NCBI RefSeq assembly: GCF_963576545.1
Contig: NC_083639.1
Coordinates: 19,888,118-19,952,117 of the forward strand
DNA length: 64,000 bases
DNA from: Limanda limanda
Taxonomy: Eukaryota; Chordata; Actinopteri; Pleuronectiformes; Pleuronectidae
Reading direction: 5' to 3'
In this document: one piece after another, positions 23,401-37,439 of the stretch
Layout: each line of letters opens with the position of its first letter
Position numbering within the stretch: the stretch's first letter is position 1
Translations under genes and position numbers: made by a program
Notes under the pieces: model-generated
The model's database searches: none
Seen by the model: only the letters and a program-made list of their open reading frames with translations
Told to the model about the DNA's origin: nothing

Positions 23401-24769
23401 TTGTCTCAGACAATCACTGTAAGTACTGTGTGGACATCTGGATGCTGTCAGTGCCATCTAATGCTAACTGGAGATGCCAGACAGACAACAGGCTATGTTG
23501 CCTTGCTAAATTCGAATGTACTGCATGTTGTGACAGGAGAGATAATCTGCTTAATTAAGGATAATGAAAAAAGGTGACTATCATTTGGTCCTCGATGAAG
23601 TGAGTGATTAGATACTGCAGTAGGGTCGTGCATTGGATAGTAGGTATCCAATGGGTTACCAGCAGGTAAAAATGAACCAAATGCAGGAGGGCAGCGGGTT
23701 AGGACCCCCTCTACGTTGTGACCTTGGCTCCTGAGGTGCGAAACTGTCATGACTGACACTGAACAAGTATGGATATCAAAATGGTTCACACAAAGACAAA
23801 ACTAGCCACTGGTGAATATGTTTTCTCAGTGGCTTTGCTACATTTAAAAAGTGCCACAATGTATTAGCTTTTCATGGCCACATGCTAGGCACGTTGTCAC
23901 AGAGGAAACACACTGACAGCTGCAGCAGGTCAGGTCCTTTGACAATTCAAAGACGTTTTCCAGGAACACAACTCCACCACCAAAACAGTAGGAGGCCATA
24001 ACCCCAGGGATATGAGTGTGCAACTAGCATATGTGTTTGATCACATGTGTCTGATCGGATCTGATTTGACTTGGAGATAATTGCAGGTGACGGGTTCTGT
24101 CTGGAGTTTTACAGGTGCAGGGTTTAAAACATGTACTGTGCAGAACACTACTGTCAGTTTTTCGGGGCAGGATTAACATCTAAATGAGATATTGATTAGG
24201 GTTTTGTGTTTATGTGGCTCCTCTTTGACAATTTATGTCAGCAGCAGCTTAGTTTTTGTTTTATACTGTAAAACAAAACAGACTGCTTGTCCTGTAAATA
24301 TTTGCTTTTTAAAATTCTTTGTTGATAAAGTTTCTTGTATATATTAAGTGTCTCCCAACAATGACATATACATGCTGGATAACCTATGTCAGATATTATT
24401 TTAAAAAGCCAGCAATTGTGCTCAAAACGGTCTTCAAAGTGATAACGTTGAATATCATTGAAATCTCTTTAAGAATATTAGATTCTCCATGATAACCCAT
24501 TAGCAAACATGAAACAGGTCATTGTAGAGGCCTCTTTTGAAGGTAACCCCATTCCCAGGCCCCTAGTGAAAAATCACACTAACCATATGGAGGACATAAA
24601 CAAGTAAAATATCTTCCTCAACCATCAGGGAGCATGCAGCGCTTATGTTCATTAGACCCAAATGAACTTTGAAGGTGAGAGAGAACAGTGCGGAAGACAC
24701 TGCAGCTGTACACAGGGTGGGATTTGTGTGTTACTCCGTGTTGTAACCATGATTATCATGGAATGGAAT
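20419..24769. other. Intergenic, one possible repeat at 21.9-22.1 kb
   Basis: Mostly unique AT-rich DNA. A pyrimidine-rich tract lies at about 20610-20695. The stretch 21885-22130 contains GGGTTCGGACAGAATATTTG and TTGGGTCGGGTTGGTTC, which look like a decayed fish DNA-transposon repeat. The 136-codon frame at 23167-23577 has no family features. Confidence 0.3.
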
Positions 24770-25140
24770 AATTGTTTTTCTAATTATAGATGTTGTAAAA
24801 CCACAGTTAAGGCCACAGTCTGTTCCTGGCTCCTCGGAGGAAATGGAGTAATTGAGTGTAGAGCACAACAGATTAATGACACGGTGGTCTCAACTTGGCA
24901 ACTTGTACTTATTACAAATGGCAACGGAGGATTGCTGCTTATTGTGTGTAAACACAGATATAATTTGATGAAATGATCCCAGTTTTCCCACTTCACTGCA
25001 AAGTCTCTGAAGGAAAATGAGCCCATTTGTAGCCGTTTCCTATCTCATCCTGTGGGCAAATCATCCTCCGATGAGAATAACAATGAAAGTAGAGGATGTC
25101 CCAGAGCTGTAACCCCAATTAATGTTGTCATCTCCCATGA
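24770..25140. promoter_or_regulatory. Candidate conserved non-coding element
   Basis: Complex, non-repetitive sequence with several TAATTA/ATTAAT cores (for example TTTTTCTAATTATAGATG near 24780) and no stable coding frame. Such texture is typical of teleost developmental enhancers. No alignment was possible, so conservation is inferred only. Confidence 0.25.
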
Positions 25141-28100
25141 ATGGCTAGTGCTCAACCTTTGGTGACTGCAAAAATCCCAAAAATCAGTTGCCTGCCCTCT
25201 CCTGTCATTCTTCAGGGGACTGTCACATGATTTTTTCCAGGGACAGTCTTTCTGTCAGCACTTCATCAGGAGCTGTTCAATGTATTGAAAGTTCAAAGCT
25301 TCAGTAAGTCCATCTAGCAGCGATGCCATGTTTTTCTGCTAACTCGACTGCTTGAATCAGAGGTCTTTGTATTCAGATGACACATGCCATTGATTAGCCT
25401 TGTAGCCACTCAAAAATGATTCTCCTGCGACACAATAAACTGCTGCCCTTGCACCTTCGAAGGCCTGAAGAAGTCATATTTTGCATTCATTTTTACACTC
25501 CAAAGCTTTTGAATGCAGGTTGATAGAGTTTGTATTTAATTTCGGAGAATTCCGCGCACCTCAGCAAACACACACACAGGTGCCAACACTAAGCAGAATT
25601 CATGTTTACACTCCTGCCTTGAAGACACTCTCCTCCAAGAGGCTCATTTCCCAATCTTGGCTCGGAGCTGCATTCATAACAAAGCTGGCACTGGAATCAC
25701 ATCTGTGACTGGCATGTGAAAATCTTAACATGGATAACTGGAATGTCAAAGTGAGACTGAGTCTGATTATAATAAAAAAAAGTGCACAGCATGCATGTGC
25801 ACATGATTGTGTCGTTTTCCTTGCTGACATGCACTAAATACTAGTGCGCTACTTGCTTGCCAATACAAGAATCAGGACTGCTACTACATCTCTAGCATAT
25901 AAGATTCATGAGTTTCTCTGTGGTTGATTGAAATTGGAAATGCTGCAATGCCTCCACGAGTCTCTGATTGGCAGATGTTCCACAGAGGAATCAGTCTCCA
26001 AAGAGTGACTGCTCAGTGGTCAGGAGAAACCAGTAGCTTGACTCAATGATGATAGATGATGCCAATGGGACAAGCTGAGCTCATGGATCAAAGGTAAAGA
26101 AATGTGACATTGAAAAATAGCTTGACTGAAAAGTTTCATTTGATGGAATGGTCCTGGATTAGTCTCATCATCTCTCTCAAGGGGAGTTGATACATGACTG
26201 AGCTTCCTGACTTCACTAGAAATGGCAAAGAGGCAAAATTCTGACAATAGTGTTCAAGTGTTCAAAGTCCTTTCTTGTTCGTATTTTTACAGGGTAGGTG
26301 AAATAAATAAGACTCCTCTCCTGGAGATGTGTGTAACACTAACATAACCGAAGCCAACTTGCTGGGTTACAGTTAAAGCAGCTCAGACACGACTATATTC
26401 CTCCAGGCTAGAGGAGAGCAGCCATCTGTGAGGGTAGTAAATGCTGTTGAAGCATCACAGAGCAAATACATCTAAGCTAGGGTTGTTTTATTCAAGAAAA
26501 CAGTCCATTCTCCAGCGACAAGCCAACTTGATATACAGTGTATCTGTGAAAAGCTTTAGAGAAATAAGAGCAAAGTGAGATCTGTCCTTGCCTTTCTCGC
26601 TGCTTTTTCAGAAACTGTAGCTCTGCATTTACCTCATCTGTGAAATTTCTGTTTGTATATGATTTCAAAATGATGATTACAAAGATTTGTTTTTTAACAA
26701 AATACATGTCATCATGCAAAATAAAGAGAGAAAGCATTCACATTGCTTTGTTGGTGAGACTGACTCAGTGTTGACGAGGCCCCTTGAAAAGGCTTTCACA
26801 TTTCTTCCTCTCTGTGCAGTCTGCAGAGTGAAAGACTGCCAAGGCAACGCTCTATAATAAGGGTTCAAGACATACATTGAAGTAATCCTAATGAAAATCA
26901 AGCCTTTAACCTTGTTGGCATGTTGGCGTTTTTTAATTAGCATTCAATGCCACGACTGAGTCTTTCCACCTTGGTGCTGTATGTGTACCAATGACATAAA
27001 TAAAAAAATAATTAATACATACACCCTTGCAATGAAGGGATCAGAGGAAGATGAATGTGTAGTTAGCTACTGGGATATGTCAATCAAATATACCATCAGC
27101 AACACAGAGCTTTTTGATAACGTAGCCAAGCTCAAAAGGCTAGTGTTATCTATTAGGTTACGTTTCTTTGTAGAGACCAATACATTAAAAACATTACAAT
27201 TCTGAAACTTTAACTTGTAAGCGACCCTGTACAGTTCACTCTCTACCAGTAGTGGACACACAGCGCGTGTGAAAAGCAGACAACCGACACACAGTTGTTC
27301 TTAAGAACATCATTCTTCTTAGTACCCATTTCTAAAGTGTTTACGAAGATTCTGACATTCACCAATATTTTTTGTGGGATCTGTTCTATGGTAAAAGCAG
27401 AATCTTAGCACACTGAAGAGCACTCTTATGTACACTTGAGATCTGAAATGCTTGCCTGTGTTGCCCTGAACCCGAAAACTGTGCAAAATATTCTGTCTGA
27501 ACCCGGCCCAGCATGTCTGGCCCCGGATTGGTCCGGGCAGGCTCATGTTTCATGCTCTTTTATGGGCATTGATGGGCACATGCTTTCAACTCACAAAAAC
27601 ATGGCTTTCATCAATATAAGAACACAGATGTGAACAGTTAGGCAGTTTAAGGATGCATCGTGAAACTGACATATCATTTTCCAAGAAAACTTTCTAAGAA
27701 CAAATTCAATATTGGTAAATGAGGCTTAGTAGATTCAGACACAGTGTTCAGTGTTCCTGCTGAGCTGGGAGCCAAGGCCCAGGCTGAGAGAGATGTTTGA
27801 GGAGGAGCAGATGATTTGGACGAGTAGGAGCACAAGCCAGAGGTTATGAATGATACAGGGTCTATAAAACCTTTAATTATCTGCCTCTGAAGCCATGAAA
27901 TGAAAAAAAATTTGAGAAATAAAACATTTGGCTTTTTTTGATAACTTTTTCCTTGCACTAATGTCCTCAGCATTTATAATACTCAAGCAACTGAGCTGGA
28001 CTGAAAATGTTGCCAGAGCTGCTTGTTGTTTCCTGCAACATCCAGTTTCTGAAACAAAGCCGATGATTGACAATAAAAGCCAAAGGTTTAAGCCCTCAAG

Positions 28101-29139
28101 TGGTCTTTTATTTAATGTGTCTATCTTTTTCAGAGGCTGAGAAATCATGTGTTTGCAGAAAACCCTCAGGATTGAGGAGGTATTTTATCGAACAGTGCGT
28201 CGATTTTAGAGGTCTTAATGGGTTAAGCAGTAATGTCTCTTGGGGAAAGTGAAATTTACTGTCCAGCATCATTGGTTCAAAGTTTTTGGCAAAAACAAGC
28301 GAGTCGGTGAGGTTGAGAGCTCTGCTGTGTTACTGTTGTCATGATGTTTCCAATAGTGGAGAACAGGATCTCTGTTAGTACCAAGTAAAGCCATTCATTA
28401 TACAAAACACAGTACTGGTGCGCAGGCCTTTCAATGTGCTGACCTGCTCAGCATTTTTCGTTTCCTACAGTGCTGGAGTCCAGTGCTCGCCTCCTCTATT
28501 ACAAGTAAAAAAAAAGCTATTGACTAAAAATGTAACTTTTTGTCACGTAAAGCTTATATTCATTCTGTTGACATAACTTTATTAACAACAAACTAAAATC
28601 TTTATTTTTCAGTCTTTGGGAATTGATTAAAAGTTCAGTTTTAATAAACTATATTTCTTTTAAGAGAAGTTTTGAGTGCTCCCTCCCCCATGTATCAACA
28701 CTCCACTAATCAGTTTGTGACGGTTAAAATAGAAATACATGATACTTGATTGCGTTTCTAAGACATGACAGTGGCAAAACTGAAAAAAAACAAATAAATA
28801 AAAAAGAAAACAAATATCTCAAGATGAAAATAGACACCCTCACCTTAACGCTTAAGAGATTTGACTGTTGTGAACGTGTCGGACCGGAGATTCTCTTGCT
28901 GCGTTCTTTATATGTATAAGGCAAACTCCCCAGAAACTCCAGACACTGTTGTGCGGACATCATACAGCGTTCATGTCTGAAACCTGCTCTTGTCCGACAG
29001 TGTGTTTGGACGTCAGTAACAGATGTGAGGAGATGCAGCTTCCTGCAGACGTTAGTTTCACCCAGTCCTCCTACATCTCCAAACTGTACTTGGCAGATTT
29101 CCCTATGTGAAAAACACAATCAGTAACAGTAACAGATTG
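25141..29139. other. Intergenic, nothing firmly recognised
   Basis: Unique-looking DNA with scattered short ORFs on both strands. The minus-strand frame at 28724-29119 (131 codons) has a complex N-terminal half but no recognisable domain. A GC-richer patch is at about 27490-27545. Confidence 0.3.
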
Positions 29140-29450
29140 AAGCTGTATAATTGAGAGACATCTCTTCCCTATTAATTAGAGCCCTGCAGATTAATCATAT
29201 TTCCTTGAGAGTAATTATAATTCGTGCTAAAACTGACAGGGAAGGTTCTCACTACAGAGTTATGCATGAAAGTGTTCACATTCGGCATCAGCAATCGAAA
29301 AGATTAGCTCCGAGAAGACATTTCATAATGTTTCTTGGCACAGCAGAAACTTTTGAGCATTCAAAGAACAAGTTCTATTCTAAAAGCCAGCTGTGGCCCC
29401 TGAAATTGCATTAAATGGTCATTAAATGGCCACTTTAACATTTATGTCAA
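29140..29450. promoter_or_regulatory. Candidate conserved non-coding element
   Basis: Non-repetitive sequence with dense homeodomain-type cores (CCTATTAATTAGAGC, GCAGATTAATCATATT, GAGTAATTATAATTC). An 87-codon frame crosses it but looks incidental. Conservation is inferred, not tested. Confidence 0.28.
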
Positions 29451-32400
29451 GGATTCTCTATATTCTCCATATTCAGAGGCCATTTTTCGTTTTTTCCACT
29501 TTTTTTTCAACCAATGTGATAAACAACTGTGGAGAAAATGGAGCCACTTGACTGTGGTGGTTTCTGCTCTGTAATTTGCTGGACATGCTGCACGTCAATG
29601 AGGAAAGGTTAAATATAGGATTAAGGCTAAAAGCAAATTATCATGTGGCCTGCATGAAAACAGGATTTGCCTGATTGTCCATTCTCTCAAACTCGCTTAT
29701 ATTTTGTTATTCTAACAGCCTAGACTGCTCTGGTGCCTAAAGCAGCTTTCATTTAATATATATTTATTTTAAATTAATTATTATTTTTAAATAATACATA
29801 TGTATTAAACAGTGAATGTGAATGCAAAGTGGGAAAATCAAGCAACATCTACCCCCTGAGGTTGATCATAAAATTCATATAGTGCAATACCAAGGGCTGT
29901 TTCTTTTCACTGGCCTCAAAAGTAGCACATCTCAGGAGCATTATGATGCTAGAACAAGCAGAGTCTATCAAAGAAGTTATTTATAACATGCATGTGGAAT
30001 GGCCTTCACCTGCTCATGCAGTGGACGGTCTTCATTCACCAAACGACATATATAATATATTGAAGTATATGAGCCAAGAGGTCTGAAGGTACTGTGGGTG
30101 GAGAGGTCAGGAATTGGCCTGGTGACTGTGCTACTTTTTCCTGCAAGACTATTATTCACATATTCTCCTGCTGGTGACCCAGTTAAGGTGAGTGAGGCTC
30201 GTGCTCTCCCCTACCAGGCCACACTGGCAGCTAGACTCTGGTGATGCAAACCGGTCGGTCTAACGCTTTGATCCAGGTTTAACCATGAGGTATCAAAAGC
30301 TGTCGGATGATTGCCGTGATTTATGTAAACTTATCATGGTCAACAGAGGATGAAACCTTGACATGTATTAGATTGGACTGTGTGGTGGCTGCAAAAACAG
30401 ACTAAACACAAGGGTGATATCATATCCACTCATCCTCAGATTTTCCCTTTAATTTTGTCTTTTCAAAATGTTTTGTTTGATTTTGCCTTTGATTGTAGTG
30501 GCATGTTGGCACATGTTTGTCTCCTTTTTGTATTGTATTGTTGACGCCGTGTTGCTATATTTAAATTGCAATTATGTAGTGATGAATTGTCTCATGTGGC
30601 CCTGGACTTGACTAAATGTTTGCCTCAGAAAGGAGTTTGGAGGCTTTTTGTTAGTGTATCTTTCTGTTATTTTTGCAACAACTACATCTAATCAAAGCAG
30701 AGGTCAGGCTGAAGGTTGTGAATGTCGTGAGTTGACCCTCGACACTTTGCGCTGCACATGTTCGTGCTCACGAAGAACAACAATACATAAACTGCATTGG
30801 GCTTGGGTTTGGACAAAGAAAAGAGAAAGATTATGAAGTTTCACCTACAGCTTGATGTGTCAGTCTGTAGCAGGATGACACAAGATGACTCTCTTCTTGT
30901 GTTCTTTGGATCAAATGGAGGTGGAGAGACTGGCCATAGTATTATCGGGGGTTTCTCCTGGTGAAAGATCAATCAGGCAGTGTGTGACCCCCTTGTCACC
31001 AGTCAGTCATGTAGAGTGAACTCACAACGACTGCAAGATTCCTGATCACTAGACAGCAGGTCATGTGTGAACAGAGCAGACCATCTGACAACTGTGAAAG
31101 TCGTGTAGTCTGAACTTAACATTATCATCAGGTCATTAATTTCATTCATTCCTGCTTTTCTTTCTTTTACCTGTCACTATCTCTATTGTCTTCACAGACC
31201 TTACCCACCTACCTTGTTGCCTTTGCCTTAATGCCATTCTTTGCACCACCCGTTACTGTTATCTAATTCCTTGTCTACCTCACAGTACTTCAACCAGTCC
31301 AGTTTTCCACCCCTTCCTTGCTTGTTGACCCACGTATACATGGCCCATTGTTCTTTTTTCTTACCTGTTGCCAACACCAGCCAGCACACAGACTGGTGTC
31401 CCGTCCCCCTTTTCTTGTGCTTTTGCAGATAATTCCTCCACTGGTGAACTGTTGCATTTGACCTAATGAGTCATTGAGTTATGCTTTTTAAAGCCTGCAT
31501 GTTAATCTGAATCCAGTGCTTTTAGGTAGATATTCATGGTCCCCAGAAGAAGACTTTTCATTGCACACAATATTTCTCTCATTTTCGAATTGTTGCAGAT
31601 GGCTGTGCACCAACTAAAGAACACTATTCTACAGAGTTATGTAAGGTATCAGACTGTGTCAAACTTTTCTGAGAGGAATAGACTCAAGTGTTCAGAAATG
31701 CCTTTTTTCATAATTGCATATCCATTTATTAAACTCCTTGCAGCAGCATAAGGGTTTCACAGAAAATGTTGAGATCCTCCACTCAGCCAGGATTCACACA
31801 CAGCATAGCAAACACTCTGCAGACAGGAAACAAGAGCAATGGTTGCATATAAAAAACAAGGTGCAACTGGGAATGGTGGGGTTGGCAAAAAAAAATACAA
31901 TGCAAATTAGTCTAACAAGATCCTCTGTGATGGCCACCTCTGTGCAGCATGTCTTCACTTCAGCTTACTTCAGCCTCACACGGCTGCACTTTCTCTTCTT
32001 ACATAAAGCAAATTAACAGGAAATGCATTCAAGTGCCCTCATTATGTCTTTAAAACCCCACCGTTTGAGTGCTCCTCTGGCGTTCTCCAGGGCATCTATC
32101 TGTTTTATAGGGGTGTCTCTCTTTGCATTTCCACACAGGGAACCATCACTTTGGTTTGTGAACATCACAGCCTATTGTCAGACCCACAACTGGGGAGTCA
32201 TCACGCCCGCGCAGCCTCGCTGTCTGCTGTGCGAGAGGCAAACACTGCGCAGAGGAAGCAGGGGGTAATTTCCGAGATGTGGCTCTAAGAAGAAATACAC
32301 ACTTCTCCAGCCACGGGCTGTAGCGAGGCATTTTATTCACCTTAACACCTTGCAGGTTGTCGTAGCTCAATGTTGCTGAGGCATGTGTTTCGTTGCCAGT

Positions 32401-34001
32401 GATTGCATTAAGTGCTGTTGTGAACCTGTTTACCCTCGGCCTTTGAGGATGCCTCGTAGGTGGTGTCTGCATCTCTTGTGGAAGTGTGTGAGAGGTGGAT
32501 GGAGGGGCGGCGGAGAGCCTGTCTGAATGAAAGAACAGGCCAGGGAGGTTTAAAAATAAAATTGACAGCAGGCACCTTACTGAACCATGACTTGAATGTT
32601 TAAAGGGTGGCAGCGTTTTTTGCGAGAGGCAAGGGAAATCTCTCGCTCAAAAGTGCAGCGAAGTACACCATCTCTTCACTAGGTATAAATATGAAATAGG
32701 CTGGTCCCTTTGGTGGGGCACTATGTGGAATTAAGTGGTGTTGTTGTAGTTTGTGTCAGAGGTGTGCTGCATGACGAGGGGGAGGGGAGCGTGTTTATTT
32801 GCAGGCACTTTTGTTGTGGATACGCTGATTTTTTCGGATTCATTTCCTTAGCTCCGACCAGAACTCGGCTTCAGCAGAAATGCTCTTCGGAGGATAGAGG
32901 CTCCGGAGACTGAAAAGAGGAGGAAACTGCATAGGAATCAAAGTGTAATGAATCTTCAGCTCAAGAGACACACTGAGGTTTTCTCAGGTCTTTTTTTTCC
33001 AGCTTTCATATTTGAGAGTGCCATGATGGATGGCCTTATCTCAAACAAATAACGGTGATGTCAAAGACTTGTGATGTACAATATGTAGGTGGGTCTCAAA
33101 TTACTTGCGTAAATCAATACTTATCAAATCCTGTTATCACCTTGAGACCCCATATAAAATGTTTTCTGTGTGTGTTTCATCAAATGCAGAGTGAATCTGC
33201 TGCGGGGGCACATTTCAACACAGCAGTTTTATTTAGAGGACACATCGGGCTGCTTGTTTTCATCAACAACAATGCCTGGGGCCACCGGGTTAGTGTTAGC
33301 AGGGACCATGTTAAGAGGAAATACGGCCGTAGGTTTTTTAATGTTACAGTTAGGATGTAGCCGGTAATTTGAATTTGAGTGTAGCTCCACTGTGACATCT
33401 GCAAAGCAATGATATACCTCCCTCAGGGATGCACCTCTCCTGCTCACAATCAGAGCCTCAGATGTGTTCGCCAATGTCATAATTAGCATTCCAGAGTGTT
33501 TTATATTAATATTTATTATTCTTATTATAAAATAATATACAGTATTCATATAATTTATTGTGCAATCGATATTTCATAAATAACACAGTACAGTTTAAAT
33601 TAGCATTGGAAATAATGTTGGAATTAATCACAATTTATTAAATTGCATAATTATTGTTTTTCAAAATGTGTTTTGAATGTAAAATAACAAAATATTTGGT
33701 ATGTGTATACAAAATGACATTCAGTTTCAAGGTAAATTATTATTATCATTATTGTTTTGTGATTCAAAACTTTATTTTCCAATAATGCAGGCTTTATTTG
33801 AAATGAATCTTCTATTGATGTATGGCAGATTAATTACATTATACTTTATTATATTGTTATTGTCATTTGAATTATTTATTTTATTGTTACTATTATTACT
33901 TAATTAATTGTCACTGTTACTCTTGTTTTGTTAAAAATAATACTGAAGGTGCTGCATAACTTTAAACATTTAGGAGAAACAATGACAATCATGAACTCTA
34001 A
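29451..34001. other. Intergenic; AT-rich and pyrimidine-rich tracts
   Basis: Mixed unique DNA. A T/C-rich stretch at 31140-31435 resembles LTR or 3' UTR sequence, but no ends were found. The block 32020-32480 is GC-richer, with open frames on both strands and no family match. The stretch 33500-33930 is extremely AT-rich. Confidence 0.3.
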
Positions 34002-35442
34002 TTAGCACATGTATGACAGTACATGGATGTGTTTGTGTGTTGTACGGACTGTGCAGATGTATTTTTTCAAATGTGCAGCCCGTGTATTTGTTTTACACTC
34101 CTTCTCTTGGCAGCATTATTGGCATCTCTTACTCTTGTCTTCCCGACCTGCAGCCTCAGGTGGATCAGGACAAGAATCCTCCCCCTGAGCAGCTTTGAAA
34201 AGTGCTGCATCCGCTGCTGGGAGAGACGCTCGCTCCTTTGAATGTGCCGGGTTACGAGTGCCTTTTCCAGCTGCTCCAGGAACACCCTCCTCTTGCTTTT
34301 GCTCATCATGCATTCAATATAATGGTTGATCTGGTTCCATATCAAGAAGACAACATATGAGGACAGGTCAGTGGTGTTGTGGTCGATGGGCAGGGGCCAG
34401 CGGGCTGTCGTCCTCCTGCAGCTGAAACTTCCAATTACCTTGTCCAGGTTGGCCACGCTTCCTTTGTGGTTGTCCAGCATGATGACTGACTTTCTGTCCT
34501 GATGATCACTGACCTCAGCCATTCTGTGCAGTGTGCCCAGGAGGAACACGTTCTTCTCCCTCAGTTCTGACTTGTTCTCTCTAACTATGCCAACCATGGT
34601 GATTTTATTTTGTAGGAGTGTTGGTTGAGTCCATTGAGAGGTGGAGAAACTGTCACAGATGACCCTGTGCCCCATCAGTCCAACCATCACACCAAGAACA
34701 ACCCGCATCCCCTGGTTCTTCTTCAGGTCTCCACTTGTCAGCCAATTAGACTTGCATCTTCCGAGTGTAGCTGACTCTGCATTACAGGTCACATATCTGT
34801 CCATGGTTTGCCGGCAGCAACCTTTTGATGTGAGATATTACCTTCAGGAATTAGTAAACACATAAATAACATAAAGCAAGGCTAGTGCAGAGAAAGCGAG
34901 CACAATATACAGTAAAAATAGGTATCAATACTGATGTGAAAAATAGTATTTACCTCCTAATGGAACCAGATGCTCGTCTACTATTCTGGTCCAGGGCTGT
35001 ACATGTATTGCAGAGCTTCCACCAACTTCTCCCAGACTGCTGTTTGTCACCCACACGTCATGCAGGCCTTGACTCATGGTTATGAAATCACAACATCCCC
35101 TTACACTGTTAAGATGTTGTTTTTGTTTTTCCTTACTGTCGAGGGTTGAGGGCAGAGGATGTCGGATTTTGAGCAGATTCTTCAAACCCAGTGAGGTAAA
35201 TATGGGCTATACAAATAAGTGATTGACTGATAGATCTGAGACACTGTTGTAGCGTCTCCTCAGGACCTATACACAACAAATTAGCAACCCTATTAAGGCA
35301 CTTAGGTCCACCTCATCCATCTCTTCCCACATTCATAGAAAACCTCCACATTTTTTCGAAAGGCTGGTTTGATGAACATGTAGAAAATTGAGGTAATGTC
35401 CAGGGCATGTGCAGCTGCATGTCTTGTGGGCCCTGGGGGTAA
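34002..35442 (-). pseudogene. piggyBac-family transposase, degenerate
   Basis: Read from 35442 leftwards, the remnant starts PPGPTRHAAAHALDITSIF. A frameshift follows, then MDEVDLSALIGLLICCV, a stop and RRRYNSVSDL, the conserved start of the DDE_Tnp_1_7 domain. The part near 34960-35030 carries HVQPWTRIVDEHLVPLG (family VDEQLVPF). The longest open frame (34067-34804) has GHRVICDSFSTS (second catalytic Asp region), TMVGIVRENKSEL, LLGTLHRMAEVSD, CRRTTARWPLPIDHNTTD and KRRVFLEQLEKALVT. The KGGVDxLD motif reads KGSVANLD, so one catalytic Asp is lost. A Cys-rich C-terminal region (KECKTNT...KKYIC) continues in another frame to a stop at 34002. Several frameshifts and stops make it inactive. Terminal repeats were not located. 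Confidence 0.85.
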
Positions 35443-37439
35443 TCCTTATGACATTTCATGCTGCACATCCTGGTTGTCATATGGTGACAAGGACCGTGTT
35501 ATTTTTCTGTTGTAAAACCAAGGTGTCTTGTCTATTGAGGATAAACCCAAACTGAATGACAACACAAGCTCCAACACATTGCATGCATATTTGTGGATTG
35601 CTTAATCTTTCACCATGTGTCATATTTTATAAGCTAAGCATGCATTTTCAATTTGAAATGTATATTTATCTCTCAAACACACTGGAGCAAGAGTGGTAAT
35701 GTCACAACTGACAGTGACATGAAATATTAAATAATGAGGAATAGTAAAAGTCCATAATCTCTGTTAACTGCTCACTATTTAGTTAAGTTTGTAGTGCCAG
35801 TCTTGTCTTTATTAATAGTCAGGTAATGTCTCCTACGAGGCCAAACAATCCAAAACTGTATGAAAAATAATTTTCTTATTAATGTTAAATGCTTTTCTCC
35901 AGATTGTCATTGGCAGTTAAGTTGTGTCTGACTTCTGACAACAGAACAAAAAAAATATTTGTGATAACCTTTGATTAAAATTTTGTAAATGACAGGAACA
36001 GTAGTAGGAGAAGCAGACATGTATGTCAATGTAATTAAGTCAAATCATCACATTTGAAATTGCCTCTGACAGTTTGCAACATTTTCAAATCAAGAAAATG
36101 TTCCAATAGAACCGAATAATATAATGCTTAGGGGCATTTCAGGATAAATCTCAAATCATATCAGAATAAATAGAGAATAGAGAAGTAGATGAATAAATAG
36201 GTAAATCAATAGAAAAGATAAAGGATTTGAATGTAATTACATATACTTATATATATATATATTACAAAATGTAAACAACATTTTAGATCTAAGAGAACTT
36301 AATAATGTATAGCTTACCCGATTTACACTTCATCATATAATATGAACATATCCATGTACTTCACACACTGTGAATGCTAATATACCTTTCTGCACAGCTA
36401 AACGGGACATGTAAATGATTTTACACATTTATTGCATCGGAACAATATCAGACATTTATGAACACTCCTGCTTCACATGATGTAAATCTATAGATAAAAC
36501 TGGGGGCGACATTGTCATTTTGTTCATTTAAGTGGACCTCAGGAAAAAATTGCTCTGCTACAGACACAGTATTTCTCATTAAAGGGACCTACCTGCACGT
36601 CGCCTCTTTTCCGATCAGGACATCAGAGGTCAAAGTAGTTCTCTTTTTAAAATTACACATCTTTTTTTCTCCCCTCTGTCACCATTGTTAGTACATGTCT
36701 CAGCCCACTTACACCGGCAGCCAGTGGGATACGCTCCAATAATTCCTCGGGTTAATCTTGTGTTTTACTTCCCGGTGTGCCTTTCTGTGTTCAAAAAAGG
36801 ACACGCTAATTTGGACACATGAGTTTATAGTGAATCCACTTTGGGATTTTGCTTCAAGGCAACTAAAAACCTAAAAATGGATCCACATTACCTGAGGTAA
36901 TTAATTGGATGACACGACATAGCGACATATGAAGTGTACTCTTTAAAAAAAAATGAAATTTCATCCATGTTTCCAAGTTTACATAATATAGTTTTAGGGG
37001 ACATGAGCGGCGGAAGAAAGCACTTCTGTTAAACAGAGTCAATAACTTGCACAACTGCTATTGCACCTTGGGGTAATATCACACCACCTGAAAAAAACAT
37101 AAGTGGATATTTATTGAATAGCTGTCAGTAGCTCCTATTTTTATTGAAAGTATAATGGAAAGAGCATTAAAAAAAACTCAGAATAGCCTGCAGATATGTT
37201 ACTGACTGTTTGTGGACTTTGTACAAAGTATTAGGGTCAAAACGCATTCTTCTTCTTTGACGTGTTTGACCTTAGTGACTGAAAATAATACAAAAATTGA
37301 GCCATACAACAGCAGCATCTCGATGGAAACCTGATGTCTCCGGGGAGCTGATTAGAGAAGAGTTGAGAGAAGAGATGCTCACCTGGCTCACCATTTGGGG
37401 GAACACTCACAGCGGCCATAATGAATAGAGCCGGCTGGG
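35443..37439. other. Intergenic; upstream flank of piggyBac fossil, AT-rich
   Basis: The first few hundred bases may still belong to the piggyBac element but have no readable frame. The rest is AT-rich unique DNA, with a short (TA)n tract at about 36247-36261. Confidence 0.3.

Noticed and set aside
23167..23577. 136-codon + strand frame
   Set aside because: No recognisable motif, splice sites or family; consistent with chance in AT-rich DNA.
28724..29119. 131-codon minus-strand frame as a possible exon
   Set aside because: No domain recognised; the C-terminal half is a Phe/Leu-rich translation of an A-rich run. Left as intergenic.
34116..34313. Second minus-strand frame inside the piggyBac remnant
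   Set aside because: It is an alternate frame of the same transposase DNA. Only the short RCQ-type end reflects the true frame after a shift.
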